A stretch of 64,000 nucleotides of DNA. It comes from Anodontia alba. Its lineage: Eukaryota; Mollusca; Bivalvia; Lucinida; Lucinidae. The translations under genes and the position numbers were made by a program. Below, piece after piece: positions 46,192 through 57,529 of this stretch (position 1 is its first letter; the number at the start of each line of letters is the position of its first letter). A model generated the notes under the pieces. That model did no database searches. It was given only the letters and a program-made list of their open reading frames with translations, and had not been told where the DNA came from. The stretch spans positions 73,912,110 through 73,976,109 of the forward strand of contig OZ024829.1 in assembly GCA_964016985.1 (NCBI GenBank), in the 5' to 3' direction.

Positions 46192-46389
46192 CTCAGTGAG
46201 TTTTACAAATAACACTTGATGAAAAGTCCTTTAGGAAGTAAATACACAAACATTTTTCTTTGTTATAATAGCAGCAATATTAAATAGAAAGATAACTGTC
46301 CAAAGCAAATATTCATAGAAATGCCATGTGGAGCAAAAACGTGCAACTGGTGATTCCTTTGAGGTGTCAGGTTACATGTAGGTCAATGG

Positions 46390-46740
46390 GTCAATGAAGA
46401 AAGTTTAAGTATTAATAATCCGGGTGGGTTTTTATTCCAGGCAGACCTGGAAAAAAGTAACAATATATCTAAAAGTTTAAGTAGTAATAATCAGGGCGGA
46501 TTTTTATTCCTGGAGGACTCAGAGAAAAAAATACGCTTACATTAATGCTTTAGAGTACGCCTGGACTCAGAAAAAAATATGTGTCTTGGCGTATTACGCC
46601 AGAATTTTCTAAAATCCATGATACTTCCGCTTGAAGTCAGCTTGGTATCCAGTTGGATTCCATCTAGAATTTTCATACGGGATAGCACAAGGCATATTAT
46701 GTTTAAGACCTTTTTTTCCCATGTTGACATCTACTGACCC
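46390..46740. repeat. Two-copy local repeat and unassigned flanks
   Basis: AAGTTTAAGTATTAATAATC with GGGTTTTTATTCC near 46400-46440 is repeated as AAGTTTAAGTAGTAATAATC with GGATTTTTATTCC near 46475-46515. The remaining bases from 45911 to 47090 show only the palindromic module at 46830-46960. Confidence 0.6.
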
Positions 46741-46859
46741 GACCCCCTTCCAATGCCTTTATTTTAATCAACTTGGTTAATTAAAGGGGTCATAAAGTTG
46801 AAGAAGACATATTTCTGTAATATGATTGTAGCATTTTGCCAAATTCATTACCTGACAGA

Positions 46860-46945
46860 TTGATGAGATTTTTCTTACTTTCCCCACAAAATATGGTTGT
46901 ACAGTTCATGCAAATTGTCGCCTAGGAGATGATTTGCATGAAATG
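46860..46945. repeat. Palindromic module related to 44848-45010
   Basis: TTCATGCAAAT and ATTTGCATGAA surround a centre with CGCCTAGGAGAT. The centre and arms match the module at 44.9 kb, where the core is TCTCCTAGGAGA. Confidence 0.75.
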
Positions 46946-47098
46946 TGAATTTTCACCTGGCTTGCTAAGTCTTCTTTTTATTGATGAATACATGTCTTTA
47001 TCTTCTTGGGAGTCTACACTGATTGAGGTAATGAGAATAAACAAATAGTCTTTAATCCTTTATCTGGCGATTATCGATAATTAGACAAAGTGCACAGT

Positions 47099-49030
47099 GG
47101 GGCACATATACCCCCGACCAGGGCTACCGCCACTTTTTAAAGAGCACAAAGTATGTAGCTTTGACTCTGGAGATGGCAGTTGTATGCTATATGTTATAAC
47201 ATTGAAAAAATTCAATCACACATAATATGAAGCCTTTGACCTCAAAGGTCAGGCATTGAGCTAAATAAAACTTTCGCCCTATAACTATCACTATATACCA
47301 GTGAAATCAATCAGTCTTTATAATATAAGCAAAATTGACATTTGTACGAAAAATCTGTGACCTTGACTTAAAAGCCATGCCCCAGCTCGGGGATGGTGCC
47401 AAGAAAAACTTCAGACCTACATATACCATCATGCTTAATATTAATGAAACCAACAAAAGGGTCTTCATAATATAGCTATATAAACTTAGATGCAATTTTT
47501 ATTTACCTTTATATGAAATTTCTAAGTCTGTGACCTTGACCTCAAAGTCATACCCCAGGATAAGGATGATGCTGAGTAAAACTCTAGCCCTTTATCTACC
47601 AACATGTAAAATATAAATGAAATTCCTCAAAGGGTCTTGATGGTATAGCTATATAAACATAAACACAAAAATTTTGACTTATTTATGAAAATTCCGTGAC
47701 CTTGACCCCAAAGTTATTCCCCGGGATAGGGTTGGTGCTCATAAAAACTTAAGCCTTATATTTATCATCAGGCCAAACATGAATGAAATCCATCAAAGGG
47801 TCTTCATAATATAAGGTCTTATAAACTTTAACGTAAAAACTTCGACCCTAAGACAAAAATAAAGTATGAACGAATAACGCTTCAACAGATGGATGGACGA
47901 ACGAACAAATTCCTTGCTGATAGCTATATCTGCTCAACCTTTCAATTAGGGGATAATAAAACTTAACAAAAGGTCTTGATGATATGGCTATATAAACTTA
48001 AACGCAAAAACGTTTACTTTTATATGAAACTTCTAAGTTTGTGACCTTGACCTCAGTCACACCCGGGGTGGGGATCATGCTGAGTAAGACTCTAGGCCGA
48101 TATCTACCAACATGTCAAATATAAATGAAATTCCGCAAGGGTCGATGATACAGCTACTGTATATAAACTTAAACACAAAAATTTTGACTTTTTTATGAAA
48201 ATTCTAAGTCCGTGACCTTGACCCAAAGGTCACCCCCGAGGTGGGGATGGTGCTGATAAAAACTTTAGACCTATATCTACCATCATGCCAAATATGAATG
48301 AAATCCATCCAAGGGTCTTCAAAATATGAGGTCTTATAAACTTTAACGTAAAAATTTTGACCCTAAGACAAAAATAAAGTATGAACGAATAATGCTTCAA
48401 CGGATGGACGGACAGACGAACAGATTCCTTGCTGACAGCTATATCCGCTCGACCTTTCAATTAGGGGATAATGAAATTTAACAAAAGGTCTTGATGATAT
48501 GGCTATATAAACTTAAACGCAAAAACTTTTACTTTTATATGAAAATTCTAAGTTCGTGACCTTGACCTCGGTCACACCCTCGGTGGGGATCATGTGGAGT
48601 AAGACTCTAGGCCTATATCTAGCAACATGTCAAATATAAATGAAATTCCTCAAGGGTCTTGATGATATAGCTATATAAACTTAAACACAAAAAACTTTGA
48701 CTTTTTTATGAAAATTCTAAGTCTGTGACCTTGACCCCAAGGTCACCCCCGGGGTGGGGATGTTGCTGATAAAAACTTTAGACCTACATGTATATCTACC
48801 ATCATGCCAGATATGAATGAAATCCATCAAAGGGTCTTCAAAATATGAGGTCTTATAAACTTTAACGCAAAAACTTTGACCCTGTGACGGAAAGACAAAC
48901 GAAGGAACGAACGTACGAATGAACGAACGTATGACGAACGTTCAAATGAACGAACGTACGAACGAACGGACGAACGGAAGAGCAAGAACTATATATCCCC
49001 ACATACTTTGTTTGTCGGGGGTATAAATAG
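47099..49030 (+). mobile_element. Complete family F element, core ~170 bp, higher-order repeat
   Basis: The 5' end GTGGGGCACA runs into TATACCCCCGAC (47107-47118), whose exact 12 bp reverse complement GTCGGGGGTATA lies at 49014-49025 and is followed by AATAG. The GGGG/CCCC arms at 47099-47114 form the 5' hairpin. Monomers contain GTGACCTTGACCTC, GCTGAGTAAAACTCTAG, ATCTACCAACATGTCAAATA and GGTCTTGATGATATAGCTAT. Three monomers form a unit of about 514 bp that ends with GATGGACGGACAGACG, TTCCTTGCTGA and TTCAATTAGGGGATAAT, repeated near 47911 and 48425. A GAACGAACGTACG tract (48890-48975) precedes the 3' end. Confidence 0.88.
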
Positions 49031-49193
49031 ATTTTGAGTTTACAACTGAATTGATAAAGGTGTCATAGTCTGGATATACATGTATCTATTTAAACGTTGA
49101 GAGGATACATTTTATATCAGCATTTTGGCATATGCATACAAAGTCGCAGAGCAGCCTGTGGATTACATCTAAATAAGTAAAAACAAAACTTAC

Positions 49194-49216
49194 AGCTCTA
49201 ATGCATAATCACTCAT
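49194..49216 (-). CDS. Possible first coding exon (weak)
   Basis: On the minus strand ATG (49216-49214) in an AAAAAATGAG context encodes MSDYALEL and reaches a consensus donor CT|GTAAGT at 49194. A stop lies just upstream in frame, so this would be a start. It lies on the same strand as, and upstream of, the exons at 46.1, 35.2 and 9.3 kb, but it is only 23 bases long and cannot join 46191 in frame directly. Confidence 0.3.
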
Positions 49217-49889
49217 TTTTTACCTTTACCGTGGCAATTTCTCAACAAAGCTGCACTGACTACCAAAATATCCATAACACAAATACATGTAATCATATGT
49301 GTCTATCATGTGTGCATGATGATATGCTGAACTTCTAGCAAAATACAAAATTAAGTAAAGGATAATAAACACCACGAATTTCCATTTTTTTTCTATGGCT
49401 TTCAGTAAGCCTTCAGCATGCGAAAAATAATTCAACCAATATGTGTGAAGTAGGTGGTCTGAGATTTACTCCATAGACACCGATATCAATGGGCGGTTGA
49501 ATGTAATTACCTGTTTTTTCAAATAAACTCCTCAAAACATTTATATCGCTCATGAAACACAGGAAATGCAAAGTTTGTTTACCTTTTTTTGAGTCATCGA
49601 ATGCCTAACCGATGTCGCTCAAATTTTTTCACACTTTTAACTGATGGTTAAGCATTCATTTGTTTGGTAGGCGTGATTCAGGGTGAGGGGTGAGTGACTG
49701 GCCCTTAAAAGGGCCATTTGGATTAACACAAAGTGTTAATTTTTCAGACTGCTAATTTAATAGCTATTAAATATAAAATTATCTAAAGGTTAATATTGAA
49801 ATACAATACCTAAATTAGAACTTTCATATGTTAATATTATTTCCTACAATACTGTATAAAGGACTAGAGGCTATTATATTTCAGGGATT
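49217..49889. other. Unassigned sequence
   Basis: No tandem, inverted or coding structure that I can support, apart from AT-rich words near 49740-49830. Confidence 0.4.
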
Positions 49890-50417
49890 TCAGGGCAATG
49901 ATTTCGGTCCAGGCAAATGGAAATTTTCCTTTGAATACACAATCAGTTGTAATATCCTGAAATATAATGATTAAATTTGATGAAAAATCAACTCTATTTC
50001 AAGCAATCAACCATTTTTGGGCACCTACATTGGTGATTTTGGTCATTTCAGCGCCGGTGATTTCGGTCCAGGCAAATGGAATTTTCCGTTTGATTACACA
50101 ATCAATTGTAATATCCTGAAATATACTTATTAAATTTGATGAACAACAACTTTATTTGAAAGAATCACCCATTTTTGGGCACCTACACTGGTGATTTCAA
50201 AGGTGATTTCGGTGATTTCAGCGCGGTGATTTCAGTCCAGGCAAATGGAATTTTCTGACTTATTACACAATCAATTGTAATATCCTGAAATATTCCAATT
50301 AAATTTGATGAAAAACAACTTTATTTCAAGGATCACCCATTTTTAGGCACCTACATTGGTTATTTCAGCAATTTCCATGGTGATTTCAAAGGTGATTTTG
50401 GTGATTTCAGTTTACCG
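49890..50417 (-). repeat. GAAATCACC array, minus orientation
   Basis: Three units of about 150-175 bp, each with GTGATTTCGGTCCAGGCAAA, TACACAATCAATTGTAATAT, CCTGAAATAT and CCATTTTTGGGCACCTACA. The words GGTGATTTCGGTGATTTCA are the reverse complement of the words at 43421-44390. The array ends GGTGATTTCAGTTTACC, which in reverse reads GGTAAACTGAAATCACC and mirrors the other array's start. Confidence 0.85.
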
Positions 50418-50545
50418 TGTGACCCATGAAGGATGGGATTTCAATTAGCATCCCAACAGGCTCATTGCCAACCAGACTGTGAGATAGTTTAGGTAAGGGT
50501 TGATATTATAGGCTCCAGACCACTTTTTATTGCCTCCTATTATAG

Positions 50546-50616
50546 GCCAAAGGAAAATGATGAACCCAGCCTAGCTGAACTCAGGAAGTGCCTAACAATA
50601 GTTAGTCAGGAGAAAG
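50546..50616 (+). CDS. Internal exon, gene unrecognised
   Basis: A 71 bp plus-strand exon with a strong acceptor (TTTTTATTGCCTCCTATTATAG) and a donor AAAG|GTAAAC. One base completes a codon, then PKENDEPSLAELRKCLTIVS and QEK follow, ending in phase 1. The stretch is Glu/Lys/Leu-rich and free of repeats. No partner exon was identified downstream within the window. Confidence 0.5.
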
Positions 50617-52020
50617 GTAAACGTCAAGAAAATTGCCTTTGGAAACAAAGAATACACTACAGATTAGAAAATGGGAGTCTCGGTTTTACTGAGACTCGTC
50701 ATAAGCAGTAATGAAGTTTGCAGCACTGCCTATGCCCTCTAGCATATACATGAGCAGAACTCCATTTTCAAATTACATGTACCACAATGGGTCCAATGAT
50801 CCCAAAGTAAATGAAATATTATCTGCACTATGGTGAAGTACACGGAGATGTTCTACTGCCGCCACACAGCACTAACACCAGCTACAGTGTAGAAAAATAA
50901 ACCAGCTGCAGTGTAGTAAAATAAACGTCAAAATTCGAGGAAAACCTATCTTTATAGGAGGGCAGACTGACATGTTTAGAAATAGTGACTGGGAGGCTTT
51001 CAAACATTATATAAGCTCTTTTAGCTGAGATGAGAAACAAAACAATTCAGAATCAGAATATTTTACTGGTGACACATCAACAGATATTCATTCACCAATC
51101 ACTGTTGATTCACTATTGATGAGGCCTGGACTGACGTCAAAAATTGTCATGTGAGACTTTGTTGATATTTTATATTAACCTATACAAATGTGAGCAGTTT
51201 TGAGCCTTTACAAATGTGATAACTATTTTGAGCTGGAGTTCTGGTGAGCTTTGTGGCCCCTTCGTCTCTTGTATTTGTTTCTGTCCTGCAAATTTCTGTT
51301 CTGTCCTGCAAAATGTTTTAGACTGTCTAACAGCTGTCCTGCAACTCTTCTGAGAGCTTCACGAAGACTATAGTTTATATGTAGTATATTGATAAATCAA
51401 GCTATCATCTACCTAATGGCTATTTGTAAAATTTAAAGCAATCTGTTGTAAAATAATGAACTTACAAAATTTTGTTCTAAGTATTGTATTTTTGACCATT
51501 TCGATTCTTCTTTTTTGAGGGAAGTGATGTTTTGTGGAGATAAAGTATGCACAGTGCAATGTTTATATTCAACACGCCACGACGTGACACTTCATGTAAC
51601 ATGAAACGGATGAAAACCCACAATATTTTCAAGCCCTAGCTGTTTTACATTCTGCTTCCACGCTACATATCGTGAAACATGGAAAAGAATAAACACCAAC
51701 GCTCATCCCACTATCTTTCACGCTACTGTCGCACCATGTGTCGCTAATCTGAACATGGAAAATATACCATGAACAATCTACTATTGAGAAACAAGAAATC
51801 CGCGGAAAGCGATGTCGCACCTGCGGGGATTAAGTCATACAAGTTCCTATTTATTGAAAAAAATCTGTTTTGCAGTATTCAAGAAATTGATGGGTTAGTT
51901 TGTAAGAAAAATGGACAAAGTAGAAAATTTGGAATACTGGCTTGCAAAATTTGATCTAAACCTATCCATTATTTTACAAGATATTGATATTGAGCGGGTA
52001 TCATTTTTGCTGATTAATCA
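50617..52020. other. Unassigned island
   Basis: Non-repetitive. GAGTCTC...GAGACTC near 50670-50695 is a short hairpin, and TTCTGTCCTGCAAA recurs near 51280-51310. An open frame at 51769-51954 encodes 61 residues with no recognised feature. No exon is supported. Confidence 0.4.
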
Positions 52021-52850
52021 AGGCCAGTAACTCAGCTGAAAATTGACAAAAATTTCATGTAACTGAATCCCAAGCTAGGTATTGTTAACAACAATATGTA
52101 TGCAAAATATGATCCTAATCCATCAATTCTTTCACAAGATATTGAGCGGAAACCAATTTTGGGCATAAATCAAGGGCCCCTAACTCTGCTGAAATGAATC
52201 TGAGATTTATGTGCAAACAATATGCATATCTTCAGACCATGACCTAATCATCTGTGAAGTTTCAAAACTATTGGCCTAAAACTGCAGGAGGAGTTGTGCT
52301 CACGAAACACCCACTGACTATAAGGGTTTTAGGTAAAAACTGACTAAGTAAACAAAGCAGAAGAAGTTGAAAAAAAAAAATCTGAGATTTATGTGCAAAC
52401 AATATGCAAATCTTCAGACCCTGACTTAATCATCTGTGAAGTTTCAAAACTATTGGCCTAAAACTGCAGGAGGAGTTGCGCTCACGAGACACCCACTGAC
52501 TGTAAGGGTTTTAGGTAAAAACTGACTAAGTTAACAAAGCGGAAAAAGTTGAAAAAAAAAATGTGAGAATTATGAGCAAACAATATGCACATCTACACAC
52601 CATGGCCAAAACATCTGTGAAATTTCAAAATGATTGGCCAAAAACTGTAGGAGGAGTTGCGCTCACAAAACACCCACTGACTATAAGGGTTTTAGGTAAA
52701 AACTGACTAAGTTAACAAAGCGAAAAAAAGTTGAAAAAAATCTACACATCTACACACCGTGGCCAAAACATCTGTGAAGTTTCAAAATGTTTGGCCAAAA
52801 ACTGTTGGAATTGGGCTCATGAGACATGAGCATGAAATGTTTGTGTGTCT
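52021..52850 (+). repeat. Tandem array, ~185 bp monomer
   Basis: Four monomers with GTGCAAACAATATGCA, CATCTGTGAAGTTTCAAAA, GGCCTAAAACTGCAGGAGGA, ACACCCACTGACTATAAGGG and AAAAACTGACTAAGTTAACA. The phrase GAAGTTTCAAAACTATTGGC is a version of the block shared with other cores. Confidence 0.75.
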
Positions 52851-54050
52851 GTGTGTACATTTTTTTTTTCGTCGGGGATTTCTCAGGAACTACTGCATCT
52901 AGGGTTTTGAAATTGGGTACAAACATTGGGTATGATTTTCTTTTTCTCCAAGAAAAAAATTTGATTTTCGCCAAAGATTTCTCAGGAACCTGGCTGCATC
53001 TAGGATTTTGAAATTTCTCATAAACATTGGGTTGCTCCTAAAAGAGCCAATTTTCAAATTTTGTATACACTTACAGAGGATTGAAGTATATTGTGTAAAA
53101 GAAACCAACAATGCTAAAATTTCTTTTGCCTTCTTTTTACCTTTTTCCTTTTTCCATCTCTCACTTCAGTGTAATGCATAAGGTGATTTGTGTCAAAGCT
53201 TTCTCAGGAACTGCTGCACCTAGGACTTTGAAATTTGGTACAAACATAGGGTATGACTACTTGTACTGTGAAAGAGAGATTCAGCATTCTCATGCTTATC
53301 ACTCCCTTAATTTGTCCGTTTTTCTTTTTCTCAAATAAAATTTTTTGTCACAGATTTCTCAGGAACTACTTCACCTAGGATATTGAAATTTGGTACAAGC
53401 ATTGGGTATGACTAGTTGTATTGCAAGAGAGAATCATCATTCTCATGCTGGTCATTCTCTTTATTTGTCCATTTTTCTTTCTTTCTCATTAAAATTCATC
53501 ACAGATTTCTCACTTGCTTCAAATTTTGTATACACCTTGACAATGGTGAAATATATTGTGTAAGAGAAAGCCAAGATTGTGATTTTTTTTTCTTTTTGCC
53601 CATTTCTCTCATGCAATACTTAGGGAAATTTGCATCTACAAAATTGTAAGAGAGATTCAGCATTCTCATGCTTATCACTCCCTTAATTTGTCCGTTTTTC
53701 TTTTTCTCAAATAAAATTTTTGTCAGATTTCTCAGGAACTACTTCACCTAGGATATTGAAATTTGGTACAAACATTGGGTATGACTAGTTGTATTGCAAG
53801 AGAGAATCATCATCCTCATGCTGGTCATTCTCTTTATTTGTCCATTTTTCTTTCTTTCTCATTAAAATCCATCAAAGATTTCTCACCTGCTTCAAATTTT
53901 GTATATACCTTGACAATGGTGAAATATATTGTGTAAGAGAAAGCCAAGATTGTGATTTTTTTTTTTCTTTTTGCCCATTTCTCTCATGCAATACTTAGGG
54001 AAATTTGCATCTACAAAATTGTGGTTCCTTTGATAGCCATGGCCAGGGGT
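52851..54050 (+). repeat. Tandem array with a recent 373 bp duplication
   Basis: Monomers with GATTTCTCAGGAACTACT, TTGAAATTTGGTACAAACAT and TTTCTTTTTCTCA. Two blocks, about 53275-53645 and 53648-54020, are nearly identical with a spacing of 373 bases (GGATATTGAAATTTGGTACA at 53379 and 53752). Short frames in both blocks (53416-53649, 53789-53998) are duplicates of one another and not genes. Confidence 0.8.
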
Positions 54051-54091
54051 ATGTGAGCTTTGCTCGCTGATTGCTATATTTTTACCTATTT

Positions 54092-54625
54092 TTAGCTCAC
54101 CTGAGCAATTGCTGAGGGTGAGTTATTGTGATCACCCTCTGTCCTTCGTCTGTCTTCAACAATGAGTTTGTTAACACACTAGAGGTCACAGTTTTGTCTC
54201 AATTTCAATGAAACTTGTTCAGAATATTTGTCTTTATGAAATCTAGCTCTAGTTTAGAACTGGTTTCACTTGGGGTAAAAAACTAGGTCACCAGGTAAAG
54301 CCAAAGGAAAACCTTGTTAACACTCTTAGAGTTCACATTTTTGAGGTAATCATGATAAATCTTGCTCAAAATGTTTGTCTTGATGACCTCTAGGTCAAAG
54401 TTGAAACTGGGTCACTTGGGGTAAAAAAAAAAAAAAAAAGGTCACCAGGCCAAATCAAAGGAAAACCTTGTTAACACTCTAGGTCTTATTTTTTAAGTAA
54501 CCATGAATCTTGCTAAAAAAGTATGTCTGGATGATTGCTAGGTCAAGTTCGAAACTGGGTCACTTGGGGTCAACCACTAGGTCACCAGACCAAATCAAAA
54601 GAAAACATTATTAACACTTTAGAAT
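54092..54625 (-). mobile_element. Family A 3' end with core c3, minus orientation
   Basis: Read in reverse, the element ends at 54092-54095 (CTAA) preceded by the hairpin (54096-54122) and TGATCACAATAACTCACC. The core is about three c3 monomers (reverse complements of TTTGGCCTGGTGACCTAG and AACTTGACCTAGAAATCATC). The 5' side fades near 54625. This is the only family A element in the window in minus orientation. Confidence 0.85.
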
Positions 54626-54765
54626 AAATAAAGGCTGTTTATTATAAATTTAGGCTATTTATCACTAACTGAAAGAAAAGCTTAGATTTTAGGTGATGTA
54701 ACAGAGCCTCACTTCACTTGAATGCATCATACAAAAATCTTTCGTATGGGACAAAATATATTTAA

Positions 54766-55206
54766 CAAGAGCTCTGCCAAACGGGGCATTATATGCCCGT
54801 GGCAAGTTATAAGATGTAGCACATAAACTGGCTCCTGTATAATTCAGTGCTCCGGATATAAACTGTAAGTGAAATTACAAAAAAAAAAAAAAAAAAAATT
54901 ACAAAAAAATTTCACTGGGGCATATCTCTGCTGATATTTGGTGAACTGTAACCTAAGGGTCCAAGCTGGCCCAGAAATTAAGGAAGAAGTGACTTCTCCC
55001 TCCTGGGAAAATACGGAGAAGTTTGCTGCTTCTAGGGAGAAGTGCTTTCTGACGGAGGACACACCACAGAAGCATGGCTACATTGTAAGCTCATATGAAC
55101 CTTTGGCTGATTTGTTTTTCCTATACTTCAATAATTTTTTTGTAAACCTTTAACTTGTTTAATACTGATTTTATTTTTGTTCTTCAAGGGAGCCAAATCA
55201 GAAGAG

Positions 55207-55240
<34 letters not shown>

Positions 55241-56420
55241 AAAAAGAATTATGTATTTATAAAGATTTAATAATGGCAACCTTTCCTTGCAAATCTAAAG
55301 AAGTTGTTAAAAAAAAAAAAAAAATCAATATCTTTCCCATATGACCAAAACTTTAGTTATATGCAAAAAATATACCTATTATAAAATAAAATTTGCACAC
55401 TATTACCTCTAAACAATATGCTGCAAAAAGGTTACAAAAACTTTCAAAGGGGCATAAATCTGCAAATATTTGGTGCATTGTAACCTCGAAATAATAAGTG
55501 CTGCTCCACATCATTGTGTAACTATTTATGAAGTTTCAGCTTGATCGGATGTAAACTGTAGGAGGATTCAGCCAGAAACAAAAAATTAATAGAAATTTTC
55601 AAAGGGGTTTAACTCTGCTAATATTTGGTTGACTGTAACCTTGAAAAATATGCGTGGCTCCACATCATGGTCTAACTACAAATCAAGTTTCAGCTTGATA
55701 GGATGTAAACTGTAGGAGGATTTAGCCGAAAACAAAAAGTTTACTGAAATTTTCAAAGGGGCATAACTCTGCTAATATTTGGTGGACTGGCCAAACCTCG
55801 AACAATATGCGCTGCTCCACATCATGGTCTAACTGTACATGAAGTTTCAGCTTGATTGGATGTAAATTGTAGGATTTAGCCAGAAACGAAAAATTAATAG
55901 AAATTTTCAAAGGGGTAGAACTCTGCTAATATTTGGTGGACTGTAACCTTGAAACAATATGCACTGCTCCACATCATGGTCTAACTAAAAATCAAGTTTC
56001 AGCTTGATCGGATGTAAACTGTAGGAGGAGTTAGCCGGAAATGAAAAGTCAACTGAAATTTTCAAAGGGGCATAACTCTGCTAATATTTGGTGGACTGTA
56101 ACATCGAAATAATATGCGCTGCTCCACACCATGGTCTAACTATACACGAAGTTTCAGCTTGATCGGATGTAAAATGTAGGAGGAGTTAACCGGAAATGAA
56201 AAGTTTACAAAAATTTTCTAAGGGGCATAACTCTGCAAACATTTGGTGGACTGTAACCCGAAACAATATGCGCTGCGCCACATCATGGTCTAACTATACA
56301 CCAAGTTTCAACTTGATCGGATGTAAACTGTAGGAGGAGTTAGCCAGAAACAAAGGTTTACGGACGGACGCCATACCCCGTAACATAATACGTCCCGTTT
56401 TTCAAACGGGCGTATAAAAA
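54766..56420 (+). mobile_element. Complete family D element
   Basis: The 5' end is CAAGAGCTC followed by a hairpin ACGGGGCATTATATGCCCGT (54781-54800). The core is about eight monomers of roughly 155 bp with TTTCAAAGGGGCATAACTC, TGCTAATATTTGGTGGACTG, CTCCACATCATGGTCTAACT and GAAGTTTCAGCTTGATCGGA. A TTACGGACGGACG tract precedes the 3' hairpin: ATACG-T-CCCGTTT, loop TTC, AAACGGG-CGTAT (56388-56415), then AAAAA. ATATGCCCGT at the 5' end matches the inverse of ACGGGCGTAT at 9 of 10 positions. Poly(A) runs at 55211-55237 and 55309-55323 lie in the core. Confidence 0.87.
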
Positions 56421-56520
56421 TGCATATATTCTGCTTGTAATAAACTATAAAGAGAGATCTAGTGCAAAATTTATCTCTCTTTTCAGTTTATTATGATGTA
56501 TGCAAGTGAAATAGAATGCC
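56421..56520. repeat. Short palindrome, ~75 nt
   Basis: AATAAACTATAAAGAGAGAT and ATCTCTCTTTTCAGTTTATT pair around a 14 base loop. It may be a very small MITE. Confidence 0.6.
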
Positions 56521-56689
56521 TGGCAAGAAAACCTGTTCCACTTCATCCAGATTTTATGGAGAAAGTCCAAATTGCAGGTGTCATGGGACAGAGCGACATT
56601 CAATAAACTGTATGAAATTAAACTGGTTCTTGGTAAAAAATACTATTTATCGATCACTAAGGCGAAGTGGAAGAAGTGGTTCTTACTCG

Positions 56690-56959
56690 CCTAAGAGAAG
56701 AAGATTTTTAAAATTTTTCCCATTATAAGTCTATGGGAGCTATATGGCAGCCATCTTGATTTACAGACCGTGACCATTTTTACAAATTTTCAATCCCCCT
56801 TTAACACAAGGCTCCACATAAAGTTTGAAGAAACTTTGCCCAGGAGTTTCAGTGGAGAAGTCATTCAAAGGTGTGAACAGATAGACAGACAGACGAAAGG
56901 ATGACGGACAGCGAGTGGTCACAATAGATCATCCTGAGCCTTCAGCTCAGGTGAGCTAA
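56690..56959 (+). mobile_element. Family A 3' end with one core c5 monomer
   Basis: One c5 monomer (TGGCAGCCATCTTGATTTAC, AAGGCTCCACATAAAGTTTG) followed by AGACAGACAGACGAAAGG, GTGGTCACAATAGATCA, the hairpin (to 56955) and CTAA (56956-56959). Confidence 0.75.
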
Positions 56960-57355
56960 AAAAGGGCCATAACTTGGCCAAAATTTTGTGGATGATTACC
57001 AAGATTGAACTTGACCTGTATTTTACAATGATATATCCTTGTTCAAACTTCCATGATATATCCTTGTTCAAACATCCAATGAAATCAATGCATCCCTGCA
57101 AAAGTTATAGAGTGGAAACCAATATCAAGACAACAACAGCTAGAAATATGTCCACAGTACATGGATGCCCCTGCTGTGGAGTACCTGACTATAAAACTGC
57201 AAAATTCTACCTAGTACAAATGCCTTAACCTGCGTCTAACAGGATCACGTACGTACGTATGTACATACATTCGTACAGAAGGACTACATTCATATGCACG
57301 TACGGAAAACCGAAGAACTATATGCCCCCGGCATCATCCAATGCGGGGGCATAAA
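56960..57355 (+). mobile_element. Family C 3' end with ~165 bp monomers
   Basis: Monomers marked by AAAGGGCCATAACTTGGCCA, ACCTGTATTTTACAATGATA and TGCATCCCTGCAAAAGTTAT, then a GTACGTACGTATGTAC tract. The end is a perfect 10 bp hairpin TATGCCCCCG (57321-57330) / CGGGGGCATA (57344-57353) and AAAAA. The left end joins the family A CTAA end, so the 5' part is missing. Confidence 0.75.
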
Positions 57356-57529
57356 AACTAAGTAAAAAAAGGGTCATACCTCTGCCAAACTTTTGCGAAT
57401 GAATACAAATATCAAATTTCACATATAGTTTATAATGATACATCCTTCTGCAAACTTCAAATGTAATCAATGCATCCCTGCAAAAGTTACAGAGCGGAAA
57501 CCAATATCAACACAACAACAATAAAATGT

